From Pontivivens sp032464575 (GTDB lineage Bacteria > Pseudomonadota > Alphaproteobacteria > Rhodobacterales > Rhodobacteraceae), in NCBI GenBank assembly GCA_032464575.1, contig JAWDKM010000006.1:186001-250000 (forward strand): a stretch of DNA of 64,000 nt. The letters run 5' to 3'. Numbering within the stretch: position 1 is the stretch's first letter; the number at the start of each line of letters is the position of its first letter. This document shows positions 52,059 to 60,926 of this stretch, in pieces. Under the pieces are notes generated by a model. That model was not told where the DNA came from. It saw only the letters and a program-made list of their open reading frames with translations, and did no database searches. Made by a program: the position numbers and the translations under genes.

Positions 52059-52109
52059 GGACGCGCGATCACGGTTCCGTACCGCCGCGGGCTCTGCTAG
52101 GGGAGACGC

Positions 52110-52601
52110 ATGGACGACGCCGCGCCCCTCCGACTGATGCTGCCCGACGCGGACGCCACCGCCCATCTGGCCGCGCGGCTGGCGGCGGGTGTCGAAGCCG
52201 GCGACACGCTGCTTCTGTCCGGGCCGATCGGTGCGGGAAAGAGCCATTTCGCCCGCGCGCTGATCCGTGCGCTGACCACGCCGGAGCAGGAGGTGCCCTC
52301 GCCGACCTTCACGCTGGTGCAGGACTACACGACGCCGCGCGGACCGCTCTGGCACATGGATCTCTACCGGCTGGGGGCCGTCGACGAACTGGTGGAACTG
52401 GGGGTCGAGGACGCGCTGGGCGCCGCGATCTGCGTTGTCGAGTGGCCCGAACGGCTAGGCGGGATGGCCCCGGCCGATCATGTGGCGCTCGCCCTGGACC
52501 CTGCGGCGGACAGCGATGCGCGCACGGCCCGTCTGAGCGGATGGGGCATGGGCTGGTCGCGGTTGCGGCAGCTCGCGGAGAGGGCATTCCATGACGCCTG
52601 A
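52110..52601 (+). CDS. tsaE: tRNA threonylcarbamoyladenosine biosynthesis ATPase TsaE
   Basis: TsaE is the ATPase that works with TsaD and TsaB on the universal t6A37 modification of ANN-decoding tRNAs. The 163-residue product has Walker A SGPIGAGKSHFARAL (Lys44), PSPTFTLVQDY, WHMDLYRLGAVDEL and VVEWPERLG. Its stop lies past the start of amgK (11-base overlap), the first of four tight overlaps in this operon. Confidence 0.95.
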   Translation: MDDAAPLRLMLPDADATAHLAARLAAGVEAGDTLLLSGPIGAGKSHFARALIRALTTPEQEVPSPTFTLVQDYTTPRGPLWHMDLYRLGAVDELVELGVEDALGAAICVVEWPERLGGMAPADHVALALDPAADSDARTARLSGWGMGWSRLRQLAERAFHDA

Positions 52602-53553
52602 TCCGCGCATCGCGACCTTTCTGGAGCGGGCCGGCCATGGCGGTGCGCCGTGCGCGCCGCTCGCCGGAGACGCCTCGAACCGGCGATATCTGCGCGTCGG
52701 CGGCATGGTGCTGATGGACGCCCCGGCGGAGAAGGGGGAGGACGTGGGACCCTTCCTCGACGTCACGCGGCGGCTACGCGCCGGGGGCTTCAGCGCGCCC
52801 GAGATCCTGGCCGAGGATGCCGGGCAGGGCCTGCTGCTGCTGGAGGATCTGGGCGATGCGCTCTTCGCCCGCGTTGCGGGCCCGGTGCCCGAGGAGACGC
52901 TCTACGCCGCCGCCGTCGACGCGCTGGCCGCGATCCAGGACCGGGTTCGGGCCGCGGGCCTGTTGGCCTACGACGCGCCCACCTATTTGCGCGAGGCACG
53001 GTTGCTCACCGACTGGTACCTGCCCGGGCGCGGCATCGCACTGCCCCCGGCGGAGGTCACGGCGTACGAGGCGATGATCGCAGAGGCCTGTGCCGCGCTG
53101 GATCCGGTGCCGCCGGTCATCGTGCTGCGCGACTACCATGCCGAGAACCTCTTGTGGCTGCCGGAGCGGGAGGGTGCTGCACGGGTCGGCCTGCTCGACT
53201 ACCAGGACGCGCTGGCGGGGCATCCGGCCTATGACCTCGTCTCGCTGCTCGAGGATGCGCGGCGCGACACGTCCGAGGGTCTGCGCCAGGCGATGATCCG
53301 CCGGTTCTTGGAGCGCACCGGCCTGTCGGACCAGGCGTTCCGGCGGGCCTATGCGGTGCTGGGCGCCCAGCGGAACCTCAAGGTCATCGGCATCTTCTCC
53401 CGCCTCGACCGGCGCGACGGGAAGCCCGCCTACCTCGCCTACCAGCCGCGGGTGTGGGCGCATCTGCAGCGCGACCTCGCGCACCCGGCGCTGGCAGCGC
53501 TTCGCGACTGGGTGGCGCGCCACGTTCCCGCGCCGGAGGCCGTGAGCGCATGA
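52591..53553 (+). CDS. amgK: N-acetylmuramate/N-acetylglucosamine kinase (AmgK-like)
   Basis: AmgK phosphorylates MurNAc and GlcNAc at the anomeric carbon in the direct cell-wall recycling route known from Pseudomonas putida. The 320-residue product has the aminoglycoside-phosphotransferase fold: LAGDASNRRYLRV at the N-lobe, LLLLEDLGDALFA, the Brenner motif VLRDYHAENLLWL and LLDYQDALAGHPAYDLVSLLED. The assignment rests on these motifs plus the adjacent murU, the usual partner. The start overlaps tsaE and its stop overlaps murU. Confidence 0.88.
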   Translation: MTPDPRIATFLERAGHGGAPCAPLAGDASNRRYLRVGGMVLMDAPAEKGEDVGPFLDVTRRLRAGGFSAPEILAEDAGQGLLLLEDLGDALFARVAGPVPEETLYAAAVDALAAIQDRVRAAGLLAYDAPTYLREARLLTDWYLPGRGIALPPAEVTAYEAMIAEACAALDPVPPVIVLRDYHAENLLWLPEREGAARVGLLDYQDALAGHPAYDLVSLLEDARRDTSEGLRQAMIRRFLERTGLSDQAFRRAYAVLGAQRNLKVIGIFSRLDRRDGKPAYLAYQPRVWAHLQRDLAHPALAALRDWVARHVPAPEAVSA

Positions 53554-54251
53554 GCCTACCGCGTGCCGCGATGGTCTTCGCCGCGGGGTTCGGCACGCGC
53601 ATGGGTGCCCTGACGGCGGACCGGCCGAAGCCGCTTCTGGAAGTCGGGGGTCGGTCGCTGCTCGACCGGGCGCTCGACCAGGTCGCGGCGGCGGGGGTGG
53701 CGGAGGCGGTGGTCAACACGCATTACCACGCGGGTCTGGTCGAGGCGGCGCTGAGCGGTCGGCGGGCGCCTGCGGTGCGCATCGCCCGTGAGGCGGAGAT
53801 CCTGGAGACCGGCGGGGGCCTGCTCGCGGCGCGGCCGCTGCTGCCGCCGGAGCCCGTGATGACCGTGAATCCGGACGTGGCCTGGGGCGATCCTGCCGCA
53901 GCCGTGGCGGCGCTGGTCGAGGGCTGGGATCCGGCGCGCCACGATGCCTGTCTCCTGGTGGTGCGGCGGGGAGACACGCGGTGCCATCCCGGTGCAGGCG
54001 ATTTCGATCTGGCGGGTGCTGCGCCGGTGCGGCGGGCGGACCGGCCACAGGCGGCTTTCGTCTATGCGGGGATGCAGGTCATCGACCCCGCGGTGCTGGA
54101 CGGGATGGCGCCCGGCAAGTTCTCTCTCAACGTCGTGTGGGACCGGCTGCTCGCCGCCGGGCGCCTCGGCCTCGCCATCGCGCCAGGCCCCTGGGTCGAC
54201 GTGGGCACGCCCGAGGGCCTCGCGGCGGCGGAGGCGCTGGTGGGCGGATGA
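53550..54251 (+). CDS. murU: N-acetylmuramate-1-phosphate uridylyltransferase (MurU-like)
   Basis: MurU makes UDP-MurNAc from MurNAc-1-phosphate and UTP, bypassing de novo synthesis. The 233-residue nucleotidyltransferase has MVFAAGFGTRMGALTADRPKP at the N-terminus, VVNTHYHAG, EAEILETGGGL, VNPDVAWGD and WVDVGTPEGL. Start 53550 overlaps the amgK stop (ATGA), and its own stop overlaps the addB start in the same way. Fosfomycin resistance through this route is known in other bacteria; not shown here. Confidence 0.9.
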   Translation: MSLPRAAMVFAAGFGTRMGALTADRPKPLLEVGGRSLLDRALDQVAAAGVAEAVVNTHYHAGLVEAALSGRRAPAVRIAREAEILETGGGLLAARPLLPPEPVMTVNPDVAWGDPAAAVAALVEGWDPARHDACLLVVRRGDTRCHPGAGDFDLAGAAPVRRADRPQAAFVYAGMQVIDPAVLDGMAPGKFSLNVVWDRLLAAGRLGLAIAPGPWVDVGTPEGLAAAEALVGG

Positions 54252-57154
54252 GCGTCTACGTGGTGCCGGCGGGGGCCGACTTCACGGCCACCCTGGTCGA
54301 GGGTCTGACGGCGCGCCTCGCCCCCCTGCCGCAGCTCGACCGGGCGCGGGCGCAGGTGCTTCTCAACACGCGGCGGGCGCAGCGGACGGTCGAAACGGCG
54401 CTGGCCGTCGATCGCCGCTGGACGGGCCTGCTGCCCGCCACGCGGACGGTGACGGACCTTGCCGAGGGCGCGGCCGTGCCCCCCTTGCGGCGCATGCTGC
54501 ACCTCGCGCGGCTGGTGGCCGCGATGGTGGAGGCCGAGCCGGGGCTGGCCCCGCGCGCGGCGGTCTTCGACCTTGCAGGCAGCCTCGCCGGTCTGATCGA
54601 CGAGATGGATGCGGAGGGGCTAGGCGGCGAGGCGCTTGCCCGGCTCGACCCGGCCGGCCATGCGGAGCACTGGCAGAGGGCGCTCACCTTCCTGCGCATC
54701 GCGACGGAGGTCTGGCCCGCGGTGCGGGAGGAGGCCGAGGGCGGCGCGCCGGATCCCGAGGCGCTGCGCCGGGCCGCGGTGGAGGCCCGGTTGGCCGCCT
54801 GGACGGCCGCGCCCGCGACGGGGCCGGTGATCCTCGCGGGCTCCACCGGCAGCCGCGCCTGGGTACGGACGCTGATGCAGGGCATCGTGGCGCTGCCGCA
54901 TGGTGCGGTCGTGCTTCCCGGCTGGGATCCCGACCTGCCGGCGGAGATCTGGCGCGACCCCGATCTGCCCGCCGATCATCCGCAATACGGGCTGGCGCGG
55001 GTGTGCCGGACGCTCGGCGTCGATCCGGTCCACCTGCCGCAGTGGCACGAGATCGCGCGGTCGGGCGCGCGGGGGCGTCTCGTCTCCCTCGCGCTGCGCC
55101 CGGCGCCGACGACCGACACCTGGCTGGCGGAGGCTCCGGCCCGCGCGCCCGAGGTGGCGGAGGCGACGGCGGACCTCACGCTGATCGAGGCGAAGACCCC
55201 GCGGGAGGAAGCCGAGACGATCGCCTGGACGCTGCGCCGCGCGGTGGAGGCGGGGGAGAGCGCCGCGCTCGTCACGCCGGACCGGGACATCGCGCGGCGG
55301 GTGACGGCGGCGCTCGACCGTTGGGGGATCGTACCGGATGACAGTGCCGGGCGGCCGCTGCACCTGACGCCGCCGGGGATCCTGCTGCGCCAGCTCGCCG
55401 CGCTGATCGGACGGCCGGTGCCTCCGGCGGAGCTCGTGGCGCTCCTGAAGCACCCGCTGGTCGGCGGCACGGGGGAGGCGCGGCGGCTGCACCTGCGCCG
55501 GGTCATCGGCCTCCAGACCGGGGAGCGGCTGCTCGACGGCCCCGTGCCGGACTGGGCGAAGCTCGCCGGGTGGGCGGAGGATCGGCGGAACGATGACGGC
55601 GCGCCCGGCTGGGTCGCGTGGCTGCGCGGGGCGCTGGCGCCGCTCGGCGAAGGGGGCGACGATCTCGCGGACCACATCGCCCGGCTTCGGCAGGTGGCGG
55701 AGGCCCTGAGCGGCGGCGAAGGCGGCACGCCCACGGTCTGGGACGAGGAGGCGGGTCTTGCCGCCGAGGCCGTGCTCGACCGGCTCGCGCAGGCGGCGGA
55801 CGCGGCGGGGCCGGTGCGGGCGCAGGACGTTGCACGCCTCCTCGACACGCAGCTCGCGACGGAGAACGTGCGGGCCGAGGCGTTCCTCGCCGAGCCGCGC
55901 ATCCGCATCCTCGGCGCGTTGGAGGCGCGGATGGTGCGCGCGGACCTCACGATCCTCGCCGGGCTCAACGAGGGGGTCTGGCCGGGGCGGCCCGCACCCG
56001 ATCCGTGGCTGAGCCGCGACATGCGCCGGGCCGTGGGGCTGGAATTGCCGGAGCGGGAGACGGGGCTCGCGGCCCACGACGTACAGGGTGCCCTGAGCGG
56101 CGTGCGCGTGGTGATGACCCGCGCGGCGCGGGTGGAGGGCGCGCCCACGGTGGCGAGCCGCTGGCTGATCCGCCTGACCAACCTGATCGAGGGGCTGGGG
56201 CCAGCGGGCGTCGCCGCGCTGGCCGGTATGCGCGCGCGGGGTGAGCGGCTGCTGGCGGAGGCGGCGGAGCTTGACCGGCCCACAAAAACGGTGCCCCCCG
56301 CCCCGCGCCCCAACCCCGCACCGCCGCCGGAGGCGCGGCCGCGCCAGCTCTCCGTCACGCGGATCGAGACGCTGATCCGCGATCCCTATGCGATCTATGC
56401 GCGCCACGTGCTCGGATTGAAACCGCTCGATCCGCCGGGTCGGGCCGCGGATGCGCTGATGCGGGGCACGGTGCTGCACGCGATCATGGAGCGGTTCGCG
56501 ACCGCACTCGGCAGGGCGGAGGGGGCGGAGGCGCGCGCCCTGCTCGACCGGATCACCGAGGAGGTGCTGGCCGCCGAGGTTCCGGCCCCCGCGATCCACG
56601 CGTTGTGGCGCGGGCGGCTCCTGCGCATCGCGGATATTCTGGTGCAAAAGGAGGTCGACCGCCGCGCCGCGGGCGTTCCGGTGGGGCTGGAGGTGCAGGG
56701 CCACCGCGACCTCGCCGAGCCGCCCTTCCGCCTCACCGCGAAGGCCGACCGGATCGACCGGGACGCAGGCGGTCGCTACCGCATCTACGACTACAAGTCC
56801 GGCAGCCCGCCGAGCGAGAAGGAGGTGCGCAGCTTTGCCGTGCAGCTCCCGCTGGAGGCGGCGATTGCGGAGGCCGGGGGCTTCAAGGGCCTCGATCCCG
56901 CGCCCGTCGCGCATCTGGAGCTGATCGGCCTCGGCTCCGACGCGAAAGTGGTGCCCGTCGATCCGCATCATGAGGATATCGTGCAGGCCTGGGAGCGGCT
57001 TGCGGCGCTGATCGCGGACTATGCGCGGCCCGGCCAGGGCTACATCGCCCGCAGCCGCCCCCGGCTGGTGAAGTTCGCCTCCGACTACGACCACCTCGCA
57101 CGGCGGGGCGAGTGGGGGGACGCGGACGAGGCATCGGTTCAGGTGGTGACATGA
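54248..57154 (+). CDS. addB: Double-strand break repair protein AddB (alphaproteobacterial type)
   Basis: AddB is the nuclease/recombination-hotspot-scanning subunit of the AddAB helicase-nuclease, the alphaproteobacterial counterpart of RecBCD. The 968-residue product has an inactivated helicase-like core. The C-terminal PD-(D/E)XK nuclease region includes RLTAKADRIDRDAG, YRIYDYKSGSPP and FAVQLPLEAAIAEAG. LSVTRIETLIRDPYAIYARHV is the AddB signature before the nuclease. Its start overlaps murU and its stop overlaps addA. Confidence 0.94.
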   Translation: MSVYVVPAGADFTATLVEGLTARLAPLPQLDRARAQVLLNTRRAQRTVETALAVDRRWTGLLPATRTVTDLAEGAAVPPLRRMLHLARLVAAMVEAEPGLAPRAAVFDLAGSLAGLIDEMDAEGLGGEALARLDPAGHAEHWQRALTFLRIATEVWPAVREEAEGGAPDPEALRRAAVEARLAAWTAAPATGPVILAGSTGSRAWVRTLMQGIVALPHGAVVLPGWDPDLPAEIWRDPDLPADHPQYGLARVCRTLGVDPVHLPQWHEIARSGARGRLVSLALRPAPTTDTWLAEAPARAPEVAEATADLTLIEAKTPREEAETIAWTLRRAVEAGESAALVTPDRDIARRVTAALDRWGIVPDDSAGRPLHLTPPGILLRQLAALIGRPVPPAELVALLKHPLVGGTGEARRLHLRRVIGLQTGERLLDGPVPDWAKLAGWAEDRRNDDGAPGWVAWLRGALAPLGEGGDDLADHIARLRQVAEALSGGEGGTPTVWDEEAGLAAEAVLDRLAQAADAAGPVRAQDVARLLDTQLATENVRAEAFLAEPRIRILGALEARMVRADLTILAGLNEGVWPGRPAPDPWLSRDMRRAVGLELPERETGLAAHDVQGALSGVRVVMTRAARVEGAPTVASRWLIRLTNLIEGLGPAGVAALAGMRARGERLLAEAAELDRPTKTVPPAPRPNPAPPPEARPRQLSVTRIETLIRDPYAIYARHVLGLKPLDPPGRAADALMRGTVLHAIMERFATALGRAEGAEARALLDRITEEVLAAEVPAPAIHALWRGRLLRIADILVQKEVDRRAAGVPVGLEVQGHRDLAEPPFRLTAKADRIDRDAGGRYRIYDYKSGSPPSEKEVRSFAVQLPLEAAIAEAGGFKGLDPAPVAHLELIGLGSDAKVVPVDPHHEDIVQAWERLAALIADYARPGQGYIARSRPRLVKFASDYDHLARRGEWGDADEASVQVVT

Positions 57155-60100
57155 GCCTGAGCGACGCGAGCCGGGCGCAGAACAGCGCATCGACCCCCGC
57201 GGGGTCGGTCTGGGTGGGGGCGAACGCGGGATCCGGCAAGACGCGGGTGCTGACGGACCGGGTGGCACGCCTTTTGCTGCACGGCGCTGATCCGCAGCGC
57301 ATTCTGTGCCTCACCTACACCAAGGCCGCGGCGGCGGAGATGAAGAACCGCCTGTTCCGCCGCCTCGGCCAGTGGTCGATGATGCCGGATGAGGACCTGC
57401 GTGCGGAGCTTGCCGCGCTGGAGGAGCCGGGCGACGACCTGCCTCGGGCACGGCGCCTTTTCGCGGCGGCGCTGGAGGTGCCGGGCGAGCTGAAGATCCA
57501 GACGATCCATGCCTTTTGCGCCGCCGTCCTGCGCCGCTTCCCGGTCGAGGCGGGCGTGCCGCCGCGCTTCCGCGAGATGGACGACCGGGAGGCCGCGGCG
57601 CTGCGCGAGGAGATCCTGGACGCGTTGGCGGAGGAGCAGCCCGAGACTTTCGCCGAGATGGCGCTGCACGTCCCCGGCGATGGGCCGGACGGGCTGATCG
57701 GGGCCATTCTGGGGATGCGCGACGCCTTCGGTAGCTTCGACGCGGCGGCCTGCGAGCGGGCGCTGGGCGGCGACACGCAGGGCGCCGCGGCGGTGGTGGA
57801 CGACGACGCGCGGGCGCTGCTGCGGCGGCTCGCGGGGGCGATGGCGGCGGCTGGCACGGCGACGGAGCGGGAGAAGGGTGTCGAGACGGTCGGCGCGATC
57901 ACCGATGTGGAGGACGCGGCGCGGCGACAGGAGGAGGCCGAGCGGTTCCTGCTGTTCGGTGCGGGCGCGAAGGACCCGCACGGGCCGAAGCGTGGCAAGA
58001 TCGGCACCAAGGGCGCACGCGGCGCGCTGGACGACGCCGATCTCGATGCGCTCGACCGGCTGGCCGAGGCGGTGGCGGAGGCGCGGACGCGCCGGATCGC
58101 CCGCACCACGGCCGCGCGGACCAGGGCGCTGCATGACTTCGCGGAGGCGTTCCTCGACCGCTATGCGGCGGCGAAGGCGGCGGGCGGGCTGCTCGACTTC
58201 GACGATCTGATCACGCGCACCCGCGCCCTGCTGACCAAGGCGGACATGGCCGCGTGGGTGCTCTACCGCCTCGACGGCGGGATCGAGCACATCCTGGTGG
58301 ACGAGGCACAGGACACGAGCCCCGAGCAGTGGCAGGTGATCGAAGCGCTGACGCCGGAATTCTACGCGGGCGCCGGGGCGGGGCGCGTGGACCGGACGCT
58401 GTTCGTCGTAGGGGATGAGAAGCAATCGATCTACTCGTTCCAGGGTGCGCAGCCTCGTGCCTTCGGCGAGATGCGGGAGATGTTCGGCGACCGACTCGCG
58501 GCGGCAGCGAGGCCGTTTTCGCGCGTGGCGCTCGACCATTCCTTCCGCTCCGCGCCAGCTATCCTGCGACTGACCGATGCGGTGTTCGAGGTGCCGGGGC
58601 GCGGTGATGTGACCGACGCGGTGCGCCACCTCGCCTTCGACGACGCGAAGCCGGGGCGCGTCGATCTGTGGCCCTATCTGGCGCAGGAGAAGGGGGAAGA
58701 GGGCACGGACTGGTGGCGTGCCATCGACGAGCCCTCGCCGGACAACGCGCAGCTTCGCCTTGCGGAGCAGGTGGCCGAGGCGGTTCATGGCATGATCGGC
58801 CGCGCGCCGCTGCCGGGTCGCGAGGGCGCGCGGGTGGTTGGCGCGGGCGATGTGCTGATCCTCGTGCAGCGGCGCGGCGTGCTCTTCAACGCGCTCATTC
58901 GGGAGATGAAGGCGCGGGGCGTTCCCGTCTCCGGCGCGGACCGGATGCGGCTGGGCGAGGAGCTGGCGGTGCGCGATCTGCTCGCGCTCATGCGCTTTGC
59001 CACCACGCCTGACGACGACCTGTCGCTGGCCGCCGCCCTGCGTTCGCCGCTTTTCGAAGTGGACGAGGCGGGGCTCTACCGGCTGGCGCAGGGCCGCGGG
59101 CGGGAGCGGCTGATCGGGCGGGTGCAGGCGGAGCCGGGGCTGGCGGAGGCGGCGGCGCTGCTGCAGGATCTGCGCGGGCAGGCGGACTTCATCCGGCCCT
59201 ACGAATTCCTCGACCGCATCCTGACGCGCCATGGCGGGCGGCGGCGCTTCCTCGCGCGGCTGGGGCACGAGGCGGTGGACGGGATCGACGAGTTGCTGGC
59301 CCAGTCGCTCGCCTATGAACGGGAGCGGGCGCCGAGCCTCACCGGCTTCCTCGACTGGATCGACGCGGACGGGCTGGAGATCAAGCGTGAGCAGGAGGAG
59401 GGCGCGGGCGAGGTCCGGGTCATGACCGTGCATGGCGCGAAGGGGCTGGAGGCGCCGGTGGTCATCCTGCCCGACACCGGGCCGCGCCGCGCCCAGACCC
59501 CGCCGCCGGTGGTCGAGGTGGATCCGGTGGGGCCGGTCTGGCAGGCGAAACCCCGGCCCGACCCGGTCTCCGACGCCATCGGCGCGCTGGGCGAGAAGGC
59601 GGCGCGGGAAAGCGAGCGCCTGCTCTACGTAGCACTCACGCGGGCGGAGCACTGGCTGATCGTAGCGGGCGCGGGGCCCGAGCTGAAGGAGGCGACCGCG
59701 GAGCAGTGCTGGTACGGCATGGTCGCCGCCGCCATGGCGCGCCTGCCGTCCGAGGCGGTGGGCGAGGGGCGCCGGATCGTCGAGAACTGGCCTGACGCGG
59801 GCGCGGCGGCGGACGAGGTTGCAGTGGAGGCTGTGGCGCTGCCCGACTGGGCGCACGCGCCGGTCGCGGCGGCGGAGCGGGAGCGGTTGGTCGCGCCCTC
59901 CGATCTCGGCGGGGCGCATGCGCTTTCGGGGGAGGGCGACCCGGCGGAGCTGGCGAAGGCGCGGGGCACGGCGATCCACGATCTGATCGAGGGAATGGCG
60001 GAGCTACCGCCGGAGCAGCGTGTTTCGGTGCGGTCCGATGGCCTGCCCGATGCGCTGGCCGAGGCGGTCCACGCCGAAGCGCTGGCGGTGGTGCAGGATC

Positions 60101-60435
60101 CGGCGCTGGCACACCTCTTCGGCCCCGACAGCCTCGCCGAGGTGCCGGTCTGCGGGGACCTCGACGGCCGGCGGATGTTCGGCCGCGTGGACCGGCTGGT
60201 GGTGGAGACGGGCCGCGTCCTGATCGTTGATTTCAAGTCGAACCGCGCGGTGCCCGGGCGGCCCGAGGACGTGCCCGAGGCGATCCTGCGACAGATGGGC
60301 GCTTACGTCGCGGCGCTCAGCCCGGCCTTCGACGTGCCGGTCGTCCCGCTCGTCCTGTGGACCGCCGAGCGGCGGCTGATGGAGCTGCCGCACGCGCTCG
60401 TGAACGCGGCGCTCACCCGCGCCACCGCGCCTTGA
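57151..60435 (+). CDS. addA: Double-strand break repair helicase AddA
   Basis: AddA is the UvrD-type helicase-nuclease subunit. The 1094-residue product has Walker A VGANAGSGKTRVL (Lys30) and LCLTYTKAAAAEMKNR (motif Ia). IQTIHAFCAAVLRRFP, HILVDEAQDTSPEQWQVIE (motif II) and VVGDEKQSIYSFQGAQP (motif III) come next. VMTVHGAKGLEAPVVIL and ERLLYVALTRAE (motifs V and VI) close the helicase. The C-terminal nuclease has FGRVDRLVVETGR and LIVDFKSN. It overlaps addB by ATGA. Confidence 0.97.
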   Translation: MSLSDASRAQNSASTPAGSVWVGANAGSGKTRVLTDRVARLLLHGADPQRILCLTYTKAAAAEMKNRLFRRLGQWSMMPDEDLRAELAALEEPGDDLPRARRLFAAALEVPGELKIQTIHAFCAAVLRRFPVEAGVPPRFREMDDREAAALREEILDALAEEQPETFAEMALHVPGDGPDGLIGAILGMRDAFGSFDAAACERALGGDTQGAAAVVDDDARALLRRLAGAMAAAGTATEREKGVETVGAITDVEDAARRQEEAERFLLFGAGAKDPHGPKRGKIGTKGARGALDDADLDALDRLAEAVAEARTRRIARTTAARTRALHDFAEAFLDRYAAAKAAGGLLDFDDLITRTRALLTKADMAAWVLYRLDGGIEHILVDEAQDTSPEQWQVIEALTPEFYAGAGAGRVDRTLFVVGDEKQSIYSFQGAQPRAFGEMREMFGDRLAAAARPFSRVALDHSFRSAPAILRLTDAVFEVPGRGDVTDAVRHLAFDDAKPGRVDLWPYLAQEKGEEGTDWWRAIDEPSPDNAQLRLAEQVAEAVHGMIGRAPLPGREGARVVGAGDVLILVQRRGVLFNALIREMKARGVPVSGADRMRLGEELAVRDLLALMRFATTPDDDLSLAAALRSPLFEVDEAGLYRLAQGRGRERLIGRVQAEPGLAEAAALLQDLRGQADFIRPYEFLDRILTRHGGRRRFLARLGHEAVDGIDELLAQSLAYERERAPSLTGFLDWIDADGLEIKREQEEGAGEVRVMTVHGAKGLEAPVVILPDTGPRRAQTPPPVVEVDPVGPVWQAKPRPDPVSDAIGALGEKAARESERLLYVALTRAEHWLIVAGAGPELKEATAEQCWYGMVAAAMARLPSEAVGEGRRIVENWPDAGAAADEVAVEAVALPDWAHAPVAAAERERLVAPSDLGGAHALSGEGDPAELAKARGTAIHDLIEGMAELPPEQRVSVRSDGLPDALAEAVHAEALAVVQDPALAHLFGPDSLAEVPVCGDLDGRRMFGRVDRLVVETGRVLIVDFKSNRAVPGRPEDVPEAILRQMGAYVAALSPAFDVPVVPLVLWTAERRLMELPHALVNAALTRATAP

Positions 60436-60510
60436 CCCGGTTGGGGCGTGTGCCTAGGTTTTGCCTCCGAGGCCGCAAGGCATACGATATAACCGGACAA
60501 GGAGCCTGAC

Positions 60511-60831
60511 ATGGCTACGATGAAAGTCACCGACGACAGCTTCGAGGCCGACGTCCTGAAATCCGACATCCCCGTGGTCGTCGATTTCTGGGCGGAGTGG
60601 TGCGGGCCCTGTAAGCAGATCGGCCCGGCGCTCGAAGAGCTCTCCGAGGCCTACGAGGGCCGCGTGAAGATCGCGAAGGTCAACGTGGACGAGAACCCGA
60701 ACTCGCCGGCACAGCTCGGCGTGCGGGGCATTCCGGCGCTGTTCCTCTTCAAGGACGGGGCCGTCGTCTCCAACAAGACGGGTGCGGCGCCGAAGGCGGC
60801 ACTGCAGGGCTGGATCGAGGAAAGCCTCTGA
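60511..60831 (+). CDS. trxA: Thioredoxin
   Basis: This is the cytoplasmic disulfide reductase. The 106-residue product has the active site FWAEWCGPCKQIGPAL (Cys31, Cys34), KVNVDENPNSPAQLGVRGIP with the cis-Pro, and FKDGAVVSNKTGA. AAGGAG precedes the start. It lies 75 bases after addA and is followed by a terminator, so it may be the last gene of the tsaE-addAB series or have its own promoter. Confidence 0.96.
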   Translation: MATMKVTDDSFEADVLKSDIPVVVDFWAEWCGPCKQIGPALEELSEAYEGRVKIAKVNVDENPNSPAQLGVRGIPALFLFKDGAVVSNKTGAAPKAALQGWIEESL

Positions 60832-60856
60832 TCCTCTCCGCCTGACGCATCGGAAG

Positions 60857-60880
60857 CCCCGGCCATCGTGCCGGGGTTCT
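60857..60880 (+). terminator. Rho-independent terminator after trxA
   Basis: CCCCGGC and GCCGGGG form a 7-base stem around CATCGT, followed by TTCTTC. It lies 25 bases past the trxA stop. Confidence 0.75.
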
Positions 60881-60926
60881 TCGTCTGGGGCACTGCTCCC
60901 CCGGAATGCTTCGGCAAAACCGAAGG

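Noticed and set aside
54620..57268. 882-codon minus-strand frame
   Set aside because: It is antisense to addB, with Pro/Arg/His-rich content and no motifs.
57139..59979. 946-codon minus-strand frame
   Set aside because: It is antisense to addA and has no recognisable domain.
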